From: Candidatus Enterococcus willemsii
GTDB lineage: Bacteria > Bacillota > Bacilli > Lactobacillales > Enterococcaceae
Reading direction: 5' to 3'
Assembly (NCBI RefSeq): GCF_009933335.1
Contig: NZ_MAEL01000042.1
Location: 62,001 to 126,000, forward strand
DNA length: 64,000 nt
Part shown: positions 8,817 to 16,600 of the stretch, one piece after another
Layout: every line of letters starts with the position of its first letter
Numbering within the stretch: the stretch's first letter is position 1
Position numbers and translations under genes: made by a program
Notes under the pieces: generated by a model
What the model was told of the DNA's origin: nothing
The model's database searches: none
The model's input: the letters and a program-made list of their open reading frames with translations, nothing else

Positions 8817-9005
8817 ATGGTAAACAAAGAACAAGTTGAAGGTAAAGTAACTGAAGCTAAAGGGAAAGTAACTGGTGACGACTCCGAGGAATTAAAAGGT
8901 AAAGTCAAAGAAAAATACGGCGAAGCCAAAGAAAAAGTAGAAGAATTTGCTGATGGCGTAGCTGATAAAGTAAATGATTTATTCGACAAAAAAGATAAAA
9001 AATAA
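8817..9005 (+). CDS. CsbD-like stress protein
   Basis: Small, highly charged protein of the CsbD family (PF05532), general stress proteins of unknown mechanism. The 62 residues begin with the family motif NKEQVEGKVTEAKGKVTGDDSEELKGK (split here as a description of positions 3-29) and continue as Lys/Glu-rich amphipathic helix. An upstream frame opening at 8757 is only readthrough; the ATG at 8817 follows GAAAGGAGAA at ideal distance. It has its own promoter and a perfect 36-base palindromic terminator, so it is an independent unit. In Bacillus csbD depends on sigma-B; no sigma-B promoter is seen here. Confidence 0.88.
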   Translation: MVNKEQVEGKVTEAKGKVTGDDSEELKGKVKEKYGEAKEKVEEFADGVADKVNDLFDKKDKK

Positions 9006-9012
9006 GTAAATT

Positions 9013-9050
9013 AAAAATCCGTTCAATGTTAACATTGAACGGATTTTTTT
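9013..9050. terminator. Bidirectional terminator, CsbD gene / ABC permease
   Basis: A 36-base perfect palindrome centred on GTT|AAC (9030/9031), flanked by A and T tracts, separates two converging genes. Confidence 0.92.
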
Positions 9051-9055
9051 GTTAT

Positions 9056-10288
9056 TTAACTGCTTTTTCGTTGCAAGTAATTATCTCGTCTCGCAATCCA
9101 CCATTTGCGAATCGAACGTGCATAGACTAGGATATAGCTGCAGATGCAGGTCACAATTGTAATGATTATTAGTTCGCGGATAATAGTGTAATCTTCAACT
9201 GGATTAAAAACCAAATACCAACTTGTCATGGTGATGGTGAAGAAAAAACAAGTGCTGACAAACATTGTTAGAAATACTGGTAAACGAAGACCAGGGGAAG
9301 TGACATAATCACCATCGTCTTCTATGGACACTTTACGGAAGATGCGTTCAGCTAAAAAGATAAACAAAGCAGAAAGTAGCATCAGAATAAGCGATATATA
9401 CCAAGGAGTACTTGTTTTACCAGGCCAGACAACAAATATGGCGTCTGTCATGGGAAGCTGGATATCTGGGAAGAAATAGGTCAAAATAATATTCAAGTTT
9501 GAGAAAAATGAGAAGACCGTCATTTGTGACAGTACAAATAGTCCTAAAAGAATGGATAAGGGACCAAAAACAACATTTCCTAAGGTGACACCTAATAACA
9601 TACCACTACATAGTAAGAAAATCGTGAAAATCCAATGACTAAGCCCCGATTGGAGTAACTGAATCACAGTTGCATTCATATACAGCTGTGGAATCCCATA
9701 CCATTGAATGAGGATATTACCTAGAATGCCTAATCCAATGACTAGCATAAATGGTCCAGCTAGATATAAGAGTTTTCCAGTAAATAACTTTTTGCGACTA
9801 ACCGATAGTGAAAATAAGAACCGATTAAAATTGGTTTTCTGATCAACAAAGAAAAGCAAGAAACCGAGAATAAAAATAAGTAAGGCCCAAGGTTGACTAC
9901 TAACATAGTAACTATAATAGACATTTCCAGCTTGATAGGTAGGTTCAGCTACTGCTATTTCTGGGTTGTAATTACTCGTTGCATTCATTTCTGCATAAGT
10001 TGAGTAGAAATTTTCTGAATAAGTATAAGTCATTAATCGTTCGTTACGATAGTCATCAATAGATTCATAGTAAATAGGTTTATTATTGTCGTCATAATCC
10101 TTTATATTCCACTCATGGTTATAGTAATCGGATGTTACAAATTCTTTGGAATGGAGATAATCATACTCGTTCTGCCATGCTCTCACCCCGCCGATGCCAT
10201 TATACAAATAAAGACCAAAGAAAATAAGCATCAGGGCAATTAGTGATTTGCCATAGCGTTGGTAGTATAAAGAACGAATCATCTTCAT
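9056..10288 (-). CDS. ABC transporter membrane subunit (YtrC/ABC-2 type)
   Basis: Integral membrane subunit of the ABC transporter whose ATPase lies two bases upstream. It has a short cytoplasmic N-terminus, TM1 (about 15-32), an extracytoplasmic Tyr/Asp/Asn-rich domain of about 100 residues (30-130), then some seven further hydrophobic segments ending near residue 390 with a basic tail. This arrangement resembles the permeases of the YtrABCDEF family that respond to lipid II-binding antibiotics. Third gene of the regulator-ATPase-permease operon. The transported compound is unknown. Confidence 0.75.
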   Translation of the reverse strand: MKMIRSLYYQRYGKSLIALMLIFFGLYLYNGIGGVRAWQNEYDYLHSKEFVTSDYYNHEWNIKDYDDNNKPIYYESIDDYRNERLMTYTYSENFYSTYAEMNATSNYNPEIAVAEPTYQAGNVYYSYYVSSQPWALLIFILGFLLFFVDQKTNFNRFLFSLSVSRKKLFTGKLLYLAGPFMLVIGLGILGNILIQWYGIPQLYMNATVIQLLQSGLSHWIFTIFLLCSGMLLGVTLGNVVFGPLSILLGLFVLSQMTVFSFFSNLNIILTYFFPDIQLPMTDAIFVVWPGKTSTPWYISLILMLLSALFIFLAERIFRKVSIEDDGDYVTSPGLRLPVFLTMFVSTCFFFTITMTSWYLVFNPVEDYTIIRELIIITIVTCICSYILVYARSIRKWWIARRDNYLQRKSS

Positions 10289-10290
10289 AA

Positions 10291-11178
10291 TTAGTACAGT
10301 CCTTTCATTAGTGTTTCTTGACTAAGGTTGGCTTCAAATAAATCTTCCAATGTTAGTGGGAGTTCTTCAAACAAAATAGGGTCTAAATCTTTAATTTCTT
10401 TCTCCAATTCAGGAGTGAAACGTTCAAAGAGTGCCGTTACCACACGACCTTGGAAATTAAGTGCTTTGGAATTTTGTTTGATAATATCTGGGACTTTTTT
10501 TGTTTTGAAGACCATTTGAATTTTTTTAGCATGTTCGCGTAACTCTTCCAAGTGGTAATCTTGGGTAATGGTATTGCCTTTAAGAATCAATGCGCGATCA
10601 ATAATATGTTCAAGTTCATTGAGATTGTGTGAGGCAATTAAGGCGGTACGCTTCGTATCACTTAAGTTTTCCAATAAGAGACCAATTACCTTTTTTCGGA
10701 CAATAACGTCTAACCCGTCGAATGGTTCGTCTAATAATAAGTAGGTGGCGTTTGAAGCAATGGCCAGAATCATTTGGAAGAGACCTTGCATTCCTTTGGA
10801 CATTCTCTTGTAATTCAAATTTAAAGACAGTTGATGTTCTTGTATGAGTTGTAAAAATAAGTCTTGATCAAATCTAGGATAAGCGGTTCGATAAAATTGA
10901 TTGATTTTTTTAAGAGAGTAATGAGATAAAAAATTTTCCTTTTCATCAATGTAAAAAATTTCTTGACGGTCATGGGGACTGATTTCAAGATTGTCATGAG
11001 TAATCGTAATTTCACCACCGTCTGTATAATATTGTCCAGAAATGGTCCGAAAGAGGGTTGTCTTCCCGGAGCCATTTCGGCCAATTAACCCAACAATTTC
11101 ATTCGTTGCAAGTTCAAAGTTAATGTCTTCTAAAATAGCCTGTTTATCAATTTTTTTGGTCACATGACAGAGTTTCAT
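10291..11178 (-). CDS. ABC transporter ATPase (YtrB-like)
   Basis: ATPase of an ABC exporter. Walker A is GRNGSGKTT, the signature is the weakened MSKGMQG in place of LSGGQ, Walker B is YLLLDEPFDGLD, and the switch His follows in ASHN. The C-terminal 90 residues are a YtrB-like regulatory extension. The frame opens earlier (11220), but the ATG at 11178 after TTAGGAGGCGACC is the clear start; it overlaps the regulator's stop (ATGA). Second gene of a three-gene operon with a YtrA-type repressor. Confidence 0.85.
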   Translation of the reverse strand: MKLCHVTKKIDKQAILEDINFELATNEIVGLIGRNGSGKTTLFRTISGQYYTDGGEITITHDNLEISPHDRQEIFYIDEKENFLSHYSLKKINQFYRTAYPRFDQDLFLQLIQEHQLSLNLNYKRMSKGMQGLFQMILAIASNATYLLLDEPFDGLDVIVRKKVIGLLLENLSDTKRTALIASHNLNELEHIIDRALILKGNTITQDYHLEELREHAKKIQMVFKTKKVPDIIKQNSKALNFQGRVVTALFERFTPELEKEIKDLDPILFEELPLTLEDLFEANLSQETLMKGLY

Positions 11179-11558
11179 GATTGGTCGCCTCCTAATTCTT
11201 GGGTTGCTTCTTTTAACCATGTGTGTATTTCATCATTGGTTACTTGAAGATGTTTTGCTTCAATGAATAAGACATTAAATTGTTGCTTTAATTGGTGAAT
11301 CCGCTTTTCATCACGTGTTGTGTGTCCTTGATTGACAAAGGTGCCTTTTCCTTTGACGGTCACAAGGACTTGTTCAGCTTCCAGAATTTTATAGGCTTTA
11401 CTGACGGTATTTGGATTCATCAATAAATCTTTTGCCATTTCACGGACGGAAGGGATTCGATCGCCAGGTTGCAAGATGCCTTGTAGAATCTCTTCTTTAA
11501 TGCCAATCACTAGCTGCTCATAAAATGGACGATTTGTTTGCTTATTAATCGTAACCAT
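11175..11558 (-). CDS. GntR-family repressor, YtrA subfamily
   Basis: Transcription factor with an N-terminal GntR winged helix (about 1-70, recognition region PSVREMAKDLLMNPNTVSKA) and the short, about 50-residue C-terminal dimerisation tail that defines the YtrA subfamily. The ATG at 11558 follows AAAGGAGCAGCT; an earlier in-frame ATG (11576) lies upstream of this ribosome site. First gene of an operon with ABC ATPase and permease. A perfect YtrA operator lies 25-49 bases upstream, so autorepression is likely, with relief by cell-wall antibiotics as in Bacillus ytrA (known for the family, inferred here). Confidence 0.9.
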   Translation of the reverse strand: MVTINKQTNRPFYEQLVIGIKEEILQGILQPGDRIPSVREMAKDLLMNPNTVSKAYKILEAEQVLVTVKGKGTFVNQGHTTRDEKRIHQLKQQFNVLFIEAKHLQVTNDEIHTWLKEATQELGGDQS

Positions 11559-11582
11559 AGCTGCTCCTTTCTGCATGACAAA

Positions 11583-11607
11583 AGTGTACTACGGTACGTC
11601 ATACACT
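11583..11607 (-). promoter_or_regulatory. YtrA-type operator
   Basis: AGTGTA (11583-11588), 13 bases, TACACT (11602-11607) equals the published Bacillus YtrA operator AGTGTA-N13-TACACT without mismatch. A second inverted repeat ATACAC-N7-GTGTAT (11601-11619) overlaps its right half. Confidence 0.85.
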
Positions 11608-11696
11608 TATTATGTGTATTACTATACCTAGTACAGTTGAAAAAAGCAATCTTTTTTTTGGAAATTTGGTAAAATACAAGAAAAGGAGTGGATGAG

Positions 11697-12221
11697 ATGA
11701 GTAAGATTATGTTTTATGGTGCGATTAGTTTGGATGGGTATTTAGCAGATGAAGAGGATAATTTACAGTGGTTATTTGATACGAATTTGGGTGGGGTTTC
11801 AACCTATGAAGCATTTGAGGAATCAATCGATACGATTGTCATGGGCAGAGTCACTTATGAAGAAACGAAAAAAATAGTAGCAGATGCACCTTTTTATGAA
11901 GGCAAAGAAGTCATTGTTTTCTCACATACAAAAACCGAAGAAATTTCCGAAGGATATTTTACGTCAGAAGATCCAGTACAAGTCATCGAACGATTACAAC
12001 AGGAAGAAAAAAATGTTTGGATTGTTGGTGGCGGCGGTCTATTCACTGAATTATTAGTTGCCGATAAGATTGATGAATATTGGATTCAAATTGCACCTGT
12101 TCTTTTAGGGAAAGGCAAACGTTTATTTGAAGAAGGCGATTATGCCCAACGTTTGGAATTTGTCGAAACAACGCAGATGGGTGAATTAACAGAATTACAT
12201 TATCGACGAATTCCAAAATAA
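11697..12221 (+). CDS. Dihydrofolate reductase-family protein (RibD C-terminal-like)
   Basis: NADPH-binding protein of the DHFR-like RibD C-terminal family (YyaP/YwjB relatives), of unknown substrate. It starts KIMFYGAISLDGYLADEED, the family hallmark, and has the cofactor loop VWIVGGGGLFTELL (about 107-120) and the end IQIAPVLLGKGKRLFEE. Length 174 is typical. The ATG at 11697 lies eight bases after AAGGAG; a GTG at 11688 overlaps that site and is rejected. Single gene with its own terminator, divergent from the ytrA-type operon. Confidence 0.88.
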   Translation: MSKIMFYGAISLDGYLADEEDNLQWLFDTNLGGVSTYEAFEESIDTIVMGRVTYEETKKIVADAPFYEGKEVIVFSHTKTEEISEGYFTSEDPVQVIERLQQEEKNVWIVGGGGLFTELLVADKIDEYWIQIAPVLLGKGKRLFEEGDYAQRLEFVETTQMGELTELHYRRIPK

Positions 12222-12248
12222 AAAAGAGCCAACGAGGGCTCTTTTTTT
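12222..12248. terminator. Terminator of the DHFR-like gene
   Basis: The stem AGAGCC/GGCTCT, extended by A/T tracts on both sides (loop AACGAG), follows the stop immediately; the A tract lets it serve the facing gene too. Confidence 0.8.
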
Positions 12249-12249
12249 G

Positions 12250-12522
12250 TTAAGGCGCTAGTGGCATACCACGTAAAGCTAATAGGAATAGTAACAAGAT
12301 AAAGAATAGCGGGCTAAGTCCTACAATAAAAAATAAAACATTTCTTTTTTGTTTGGATTTTTGGTAAGTCCATACAGCACTGATACAAAGAAAACATGAC
12401 AGAAGAAAGACAATAACATTGCAGTAGGGGATGTCAGTTAGAAAAATACGAGTGGGTGGAATCCAGACAAGAAAAATTAACAACAATGCAATCAATGAAT
12501 GGAAGATAGTCATTTTTTTCAT
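12250..12522 (-). CDS. Small membrane protein, unknown function
   Basis: I do not recognise a family. About 90 residues with three hydrophobic segments (roughly 5-22, 32-50, 62-85) and a basic loop YQKSKQKRN between the last two. The frame opens at 12573, but GTAGGCGTCCT precedes the ATG at 12522 and is the likelier start; another ATG lies three codons on. It ends against the terminator of the facing gene. Its upstream region holds the terminator of the FMN reductase, so it has its own promoter. Confidence 0.65.
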   Translation of the reverse strand: MKKMTIFHSLIALLLIFLVWIPPTRIFLTDIPYCNVIVFLLSCFLCISAVWTYQKSKQKRNVLFFIVGLSPLFFILLLFLLALRGMPLAP

Positions 12523-12575
12523 AGGACGCCTACTTTCTAAAGCGCTTTCTTTAATTGTAGCATAAATGAACAAAA

Positions 12576-12604
12576 AAGAGCCACATCTTTCAATGTGACT
12601 CTAA
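12576..12604 (-). terminator. Terminator of the FMN reductase gene
   Basis: Read on the minus strand, AGAGTCACAT/ATGTGGCTCT forms the stem and six Ts follow. It begins within 10 bases of the reductase stop. Confidence 0.8.
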
Positions 12605-12612
12605 GCGAGGAG

Positions 12613-13167
12613 TTATTTTGTTAATTTTTCAAAAAACTCAACATATTTATCTGTGATTAATTGGAAGAAGTTGACAGTATCTTCAATAAATTTGCCTTCT
12701 TCATTCACTAAGTTTGCAACATTTCCAATATATGCTTCTGGTTGTTGTAATGTAGGCATGTTCAAGAAAACAAGTGATTGACGTAAGTGATGGTTTGCAC
12801 CAAAGCCACTAACTGCACCTTGTGATACGCTGACAACAAGGGCTGGTTTGCTGTCCCATACACTCTCACCATAAGGACGAGAACCTACGTCTAACGCATT
12901 TTTGATTGTTGCTGGTAGTGAACGATTGTATTCAGGTGTGAAGAAGTAAACACCGTCAACAGCTTTTAATTCTTCACGGAAACGAGTCCAGCTTGCTGGT
13001 ACTTTTCCTTCAACATCTAAATCTTCGTTGTAAAGAGGTAGATCGCCAACTTCAACAAAAGTTGCTTCATAACCTTCAGGTAATAGATTTGCAAATGCTT
13101 CTGCTGCTTTGCGGTTATAAGAATCCTTACGTAAACTTCCTACGATGATACCAATTTTTTTTGTCAT
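12613..13167 (-). CDS. NADPH-dependent FMN reductase (quinone/azo reductase type)
   Basis: Flavodoxin-fold flavoenzyme that uses NAD(P)H to reduce FMN, quinones or azo compounds. The FMN phosphate loop GSLRKDSYNR lies at about 11-20; FFTPEYNRSLPATIKNALD (about 75-93) is the classic family motif, and SVSQGAVSGFGANHHLRQ follows. Length 184 is typical. The start follows TTAGGAGGAA. Single gene. Its promoter contains a perfect inverted repeat of the YodB/HxlR type, which suggests induction by electrophiles or quinones; the repressor gene is not nearby. Confidence 0.9.
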   Translation of the reverse strand: MTKKIGIIVGSLRKDSYNRKAAEAFANLLPEGYEATFVEVGDLPLYNEDLDVEGKVPASWTRFREELKAVDGVYFFTPEYNRSLPATIKNALDVGSRPYGESVWDSKPALVVSVSQGAVSGFGANHHLRQSLVFLNMPTLQQPEAYIGNVANLVNEEGKFIEDTVNFFQLITDKYVEFFEKLTK

Positions 13168-13200
13168 AATAAATTCCTCCTAATTGATTACTACAAAATC

Positions 13201-13229
13201 ATCTTACTAAAAGTTAGTAAAAAAATCAA
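13201..13229 (-). promoter_or_regulatory. FMN reductase promoter with YodB/HxlR-type operator
   Basis: On the minus strand TTGATT (13229-13224) and TAAGAT (13206-13201) are 17 bases apart. Between and overlapping them is the perfect repeat TTACTAA-AAG-TTAGTAA (13204-13220). Its TACT-N7-AGTA core is the type bound by YodB/CatR repressors in front of azo- and nitroreductases of Bacillus. Confidence 0.7.
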
Positions 13230-13236
13230 AGAATAA

Positions 13237-13446
13237 CTACTCATTTTTTTGATATTCTAATAGATCGCCCGGTTGACAGTCTAAAGCACGACAAATTGCT
13301 TCTAAAGTCGAGAACCGAATAGCATTTACCCGACCATTTTTTAATTTTGATAAATTTACATGACTAATGCCAACTTTTTCAGATAATTCATTTAAACTTA
13401 TTTTTCGATCGGCCATGACACGATCTAAACGAGAAATAATTGCCAT
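13237..13446 (-). CDS. YozG-like XRE helix-turn-helix regulator
   Basis: Short Cro/C1-type DNA-binding protein of about 69 residues. The HTH spans LNELSEKVGISHVNLSKLKNG (helices 2-3), followed by the family phrase FSTLEAICRALDCQPGDLLEY, which is diagnostic of YozG-type regulators paired with DUF2975 membrane proteins. The ATG at 13446 follows AGGATG at good spacing; a GTG at 13455 is too close to that site. Second gene of a two-gene operon, 12 bases after the membrane protein. It probably controls its own operon. Confidence 0.88.
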   Translation of the reverse strand: MAIISRLDRVMADRKISLNELSEKVGISHVNLSKLKNGRVNAIRFSTLEAICRALDCQPGDLLEYQKNE

Positions 13447-13458
13447 GTTTTTCACATC

Positions 13459-13983
13459 CTAAACTGTTTCATCGACTTCATATTGCAACGAAGCTCCATA
13501 TTTAAAAATTTCAATAAGTAAAGATAACCCGAAAGGTAGGAATAAACCTGAAGGAATTCCTAATACAAAATGGTAAGAACCAGTTAATATATTGGAAAGC
13601 AGTGGAAAAAGAAACATTGGAACAATGGCAATACCGTATAACCAAAGAATTAAATGATTTAATTGGTTAATAATCGTTTGAGAAAAAATAGGTGTGCCAA
13701 GGGAAATACACTTGAAAATAGTTGCCACACGTAAAAAGATAGTAATCCAGATAATCGCAATAAAGTTAAAGCTGATAATGGAATACCAAAATTCTGCATG
13801 ACTTGTTGTAGAATTAACCAAAGATTGTTCATAAAACGTTACAAACATGCCTATGTCAGTTGTAACTGATAACTGCGCATAGTTGGTACCACTTAATAAA
13901 ATAGCTAGGACCATTAATCCTGCAAGGAAATAAAAAAGAAACATAAACAGTCGAGATCTTTTCTGTATTTTTTGCTGATTCAT
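13459..13983 (-). CDS. DUF2975 membrane protein
   Basis: Membrane protein of the DUF2975 family, function unknown, habitually encoded beside a YozG-type XRE regulator, as here. The 174 residues show four hydrophobic segments (about 11-30, 66-86, 112-132 and 140-163), with a soluble stretch between the first two. First gene of the operon; transcribed away from rpsP. The pair may sense a membrane or environmental signal and relay it to the regulator, which is inference from conserved pairing only. Confidence 0.8.
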   Translation of the reverse strand: MNQQKIQKRSRLFMFLFYFLAGLMVLAILLSGTNYAQLSVTTDIGMFVTFYEQSLVNSTTSHAEFWYSIISFNFIAIIWITIFLRVATIFKCISLGTPIFSQTIINQLNHLILWLYGIAIVPMFLFPLLSNILTGSYHFVLGIPSGLFLPFGLSLLIEIFKYGASLQYEVDETV

Positions 13984-14104
13984 TATAAAACCCCTTTCTT
14001 TTCAAATTTATTTTAACATTTAATTTAATGCTAAACAATTGATTTTTAATGTTTATCGATAAAAATATGCTGGTTTGTATATTAATTGATAAAAAAATAT
14101 AGAC

Positions 14105-14149
14105 TGTAAAGAAAAAACTCTTTACACCTTAATAAAAACCTGTTAAACT
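14105..14149 (+). promoter_or_regulatory. rpsP promoter with overlapping inverted repeat
   Basis: TTTACA (14121-14126), a 17-bp spacer and TAAACT (14144-14149) form the promoter of rpsP-khpA. A perfect repeat TGTAAAGA-N6-TCTTTACA (14105-14126) covers the -35 box and could be an operator. Confidence 0.68.
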
Positions 14150-14184
14150 AGCTCTTGTGATTAAAACCAATGGAGGTGTAAATA

Positions 14185-14460
14185 ATGGCAGTAAAAATTC
14201 GTTTAAAACGCATGGGTTCTAAAAAGAGTCCTTTTTACCGTATTGTAGTAGCAGATTCACGTTCTCCTCGTGACGGACGTTTCATCGAAACAGTAGGTAC
14301 GTATAATCCTTTAACTAACCCAGCTCAAGTAACAATCAAAGAAGATTTAGTACTTGATTGGTTATCAAAAGGTGCGCAACCTTCTGATACAGTTCGTAAC
14401 TTACTTTCTAAAGAAGGCGTTATGAAAAAACATCACGAAGCTAAATTCACTAAGAAATAA
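14185..14460 (+). CDS. rpsP: 30S ribosomal protein S16
   Basis: Ribosomal protein S16 of the small subunit, needed for 30S assembly. The 91 residues start [20 protein letters not shown] and contain [19 protein letters not shown], both invariant in bacterial S16. A near-perfect TGGAGGTGTAAATA precedes the ATG. khpA follows after 11 bases. In Bacillus rpsP sits between ffh and rimM; here it heads a separate two-gene unit with its own promoter. Confidence 0.97.
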   Translation: MAVKIRLKRMGSKKSPFYRIVVADSRSPRDGRFIETVGTYNPLTNPAQVTIKEDLVLDWLSKGAQPSDTVRNLLSKEGVMKKHHEAKFTKK

Positions 14461-14471
14461 GGAGATAAAGT

Positions 14472-14717
14472 ATGAAAGATTTGACAGATTTAGTCTTAAC
14501 AATCGTTCGTCCTTTAGTCACCCATACTGACCAAGTTTCTTTGGAAATAGTTGAGTCAGATGATTTCTTTGAATATAACTTATCGGTAGCCCCAGAAGAT
14601 ATCGGTCGTATCATTGGTAAACAAGGACGTGTCGCGAAAGCCATCCGTACAATCGTTTACAGTGTACGGACAGACGGACCTAAAAAGGTTCGTTTAAATA
14701 TTCTTGATGGGAAATAA
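14472..14717 (+). CDS. khpA: KH-domain RNA-binding protein KhpA (YlqC)
   Basis: Single KH-domain RNA-binding protein, 81 residues, with the GXXG loop in IGRIIGKQGRVAKAIRTIV (about 44-62). KhpA forms a complex with KhpB/Jag and influences cell elongation and division in streptococci and many small RNAs in enterococci. Co-transcribed with rpsP, the conserved context. Start after AAGGAGATAAAGT. A strong terminator follows. Confidence 0.94.
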   Translation: MKDLTDLVLTIVRPLVTHTDQVSLEIVESDDFFEYNLSVAPEDIGRIIGKQGRVAKAIRTIVYSVRTDGPKKVRLNILDGK

Positions 14718-14725
14718 TACGAATT

Positions 14726-14759
14726 AAAGCAAAATCGTTTTTCGATTTTGCTTTTTTTG
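14726..14759 (+). terminator. Terminator of rpsP-khpA
   Basis: The stem AAAGCAAAATCG/CGATTTTGCTTT with a TTTT loop ends in a run of seven Ts. Confidence 0.92.
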
Positions 14760-14850
14760 TTAAATTTATTAAAAAATCAGACTTTAGTAGCATGTTTCTT
14801 GACCAAATGATTGTCATAATAGACAATAAAAGTAGAGAGGGGCGATGGGA

Positions 14851-15105
14851 ATGGAAAATATCATTGCGATAGGAATTGTCCTGTTAATCCTGTTATTTAT
14901 TTATAAGGTTGGCTCGGCAATTTGGCGCTTTTTAGGTGTTTTGTTCTTGGTAGCACTGATTTGGATTTTTAGAGCAACCATTATGGAACAAATTAATGAA
15001 TGGTCAACCCTGATTCAATCTGGACAATTTTGGGATGAAATCAAAACATTTGCAACAGAAGGTTGGCAAACTGTTACACGTTGGTTTGGAAATTTAGTGA
15101 AATAA
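14851..15105 (+). CDS. Small membrane protein, unknown function
   Basis: I do not recognise a family. About 84 residues: a hydrophobic N-terminal hairpin (roughly 3-20 and 27-45) and an amphipathic Trp-rich tail (WSTLIQSGQFWDEIK, WQTVTRWF). Two ATGs (14845 and 14851) share the site AGAGAGGGG; the second is better spaced. It lies 37 bases upstream of a lipoprotein gene in the same direction, so they may form an operon. Confidence 0.62.
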   Translation: MENIIAIGIVLLILLFIYKVGSAIWRFLGVLFLVALIWIFRATIMEQINEWSTLIQSGQFWDEIKTFATEGWQTVTRWFGNLVK

Positions 15106-15142
15106 GTTAATTTTTAACAATAGGGGAAGGAAGCGGAGCAAA

Positions 15143-16021
15143 ATGAAAAAGTCACTAATTATATGCCTTCCATTGGTTTTACTTCTATTCGTTGGTTGTG
15201 GTAAAAATTCAACACAGAAACCTACTACTAGTGAAACTATTGAAGTGACGACCAGTGAGACATCATCTTCCGTCATTGAATCCATTGAAATGACAAGCAC
15301 AAGCTCAACAACTAGCAAGGAATCGACAACAAAAGGAACTGAATCATCCGAAACAACAGCAGCGTCAACAACGCCTTCTAGTACATCAGAAGAAGGAACA
15401 AAGCCATCTTCCAGTGAAGAAGTGGTGGATGCGAATGCAGAATTGGTTCAATTATTTCCAACGGTCGCATTTCCAACAGAGGTTCCTCATACGAATAAGG
15501 CATTAAATATTGCAGTAGCGGGACCAGAAGAAAAATTATCGGTTCTGTATTTTGATATGAACCATCCACTTATTCTAAATAAAAAAGAATTGAATTATGA
15601 GACCCCGATTGCGCAATATCAACAAGAAGCATTTGCTTCAACACAAGAAGCGAAAGAAGCAGTTAATTTGCGTGTGGATATGCAAGGGATGAAAGTGGAC
15701 TTGGGTTACGGAATTACAGGTTATCAACAAGGTGCTGCAGGTTCTTCCTATGTCGCTTGGCAAGAAGGTAATTGGAATTTGATTGTACGTGCAAGTAATA
15801 TCGAACAACAAGATCCAGTCGGTTTAGCTAAACAAGTAGTCGAATATTTGGAGCAAGCGATGTTACCTGCACCAGAAGAAATAGGCCAAATTACTTTTGA
15901 CATGGTTAGCGATGGTTATCGCAGTAATGAAATCACTTGGCAAGTAGGAAATATGGTTTATACGATTCGTCATCAAGATCCAATGGCAGCTTTAAGAATG
16001 GCTGTTTCAACGTTAGAATAA
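15143..16021 (+). CDS. Lipoprotein with long Ser/Thr-rich linker
   Basis: Surface lipoprotein of unknown function. The signal peptide ends in a lipobox with Cys19 (LLFVGC). Residues about 22-93 are a low-complexity Ser/Thr/Glu spacer that would lift the globular part through the wall. The C-terminal 200 residues look like one compact domain with ALNIAVAGPEEKLSVLYF, GYGITGYQQGAAGSSYVAWQ and NWNLIVRASN. Such wall-spanning lipoproteins are common in enterococci. The gene follows a small membrane-protein gene and ends in a large hairpin. Confidence 0.75.
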   Translation: MKKSLIICLPLVLLLFVGCGKNSTQKPTTSETIEVTTSETSSSVIESIEMTSTSSTTSKESTTKGTESSETTAASTTPSSTSEEGTKPSSSEEVVDANAELVQLFPTVAFPTEVPHTNKALNIAVAGPEEKLSVLYFDMNHPLILNKKELNYETPIAQYQQEAFASTQEAKEAVNLRVDMQGMKVDLGYGITGYQQGAAGSSYVAWQEGNWNLIVRASNIEQQDPVGLAKQVVEYLEQAMLPAPEEIGQITFDMVSDGYRSNEITWQVGNMVYTIRHQDPMAALRMAVSTLE

Positions 16022-16027
16022 TCAAAA

Positions 16028-16110
16028 CAAACAATGAAGAGAATAGCAACTAAAAAGAAAATTTGATTTTATTTTTAGTGGTTAGTGAGCTTTCTTCATT
16101 GTTTTTTTGT
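16028..16110 (+). terminator. Large terminator hairpin after the lipoprotein gene
   Basis: Outer arms AAACAATGAAGA and TCTTCATTGTTT, with an inner AACTAAAAA/TTTTTAGT pairing, close a long loop; eight Ts end it. Confidence 0.75.
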
Positions 16111-16131
16111 AAGTATAAAAGGAGAGATACG

Positions 16132-16554
16132 ATGCACCAACATATTTTAGCTGTTGTCGATGGCTCAAACATGACAGAGACGGTTATTCAACGAGCAGTT
16201 GATGAAGCACTTATCAAACACGCCCGCTTAACGATTTTACGCGTATTAGAGACACCGCATTATTTGTGGCATGTACCAAATATGAAAAAAATAATGGCAC
16301 ATACCAAGAAATTTGTCGAAGAAGAGATGGCAGAGATAGAAACAATGGTAAGCGGCAAATTGCCAGATGAGCGTTTAGAAAGTTTCGTTATTTCTGGTAA
16401 TCCTAAGCGCAAGATTATTTCTTATGCCCAAACACATGAAACGATTGATTTAATTATTGCAGGAGCGACTGGTGAAACAGAAGAGATTCTGACTGGTTCA
16501 ACAGCAACTTATATTATTAATCATGCCTTATGTGATGTATTAATTGTCCGGTAA
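16132..16554 (+). CDS. Universal stress protein (UspA family)
   Basis: UspA-fold protein of 140 residues, ATP-binding type. It starts HILAVVDGSNMTETVIQRAV and has the nucleotide motif GATGETEEILTGSTATYIINHALCDVLIV (positions 112-140), corresponding to G-2x-G-9x-G(S/T). The frame opens upstream at 16063, but the ATG at 16132 after AAAGGAGAGATACG is the start. Single gene. Role in stress survival is known for the family only. Confidence 0.88.
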   Translation: MHQHILAVVDGSNMTETVIQRAVDEALIKHARLTILRVLETPHYLWHVPNMKKIMAHTKKFVEEEMAEIETMVSGKLPDERLESFVISGNPKRKIISYAQTHETIDLIIAGATGETEEILTGSTATYIINHALCDVLIVR

Positions 16555-16555
16555 T

Positions 16556-16598
16556 AAAAACGCCCGCAATCTAAATGTTGTAGATTGTGGGCGTTTTT
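16556..16598. terminator. Bidirectional terminator, uspA / iadA
   Basis: An 18-bp stem (one G-T pair) with 7-base loop AATGTTG, with A tract on the left arm and T tract on the right, sits between converging genes. Confidence 0.92.
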
Positions 16599-16600
16599 AT

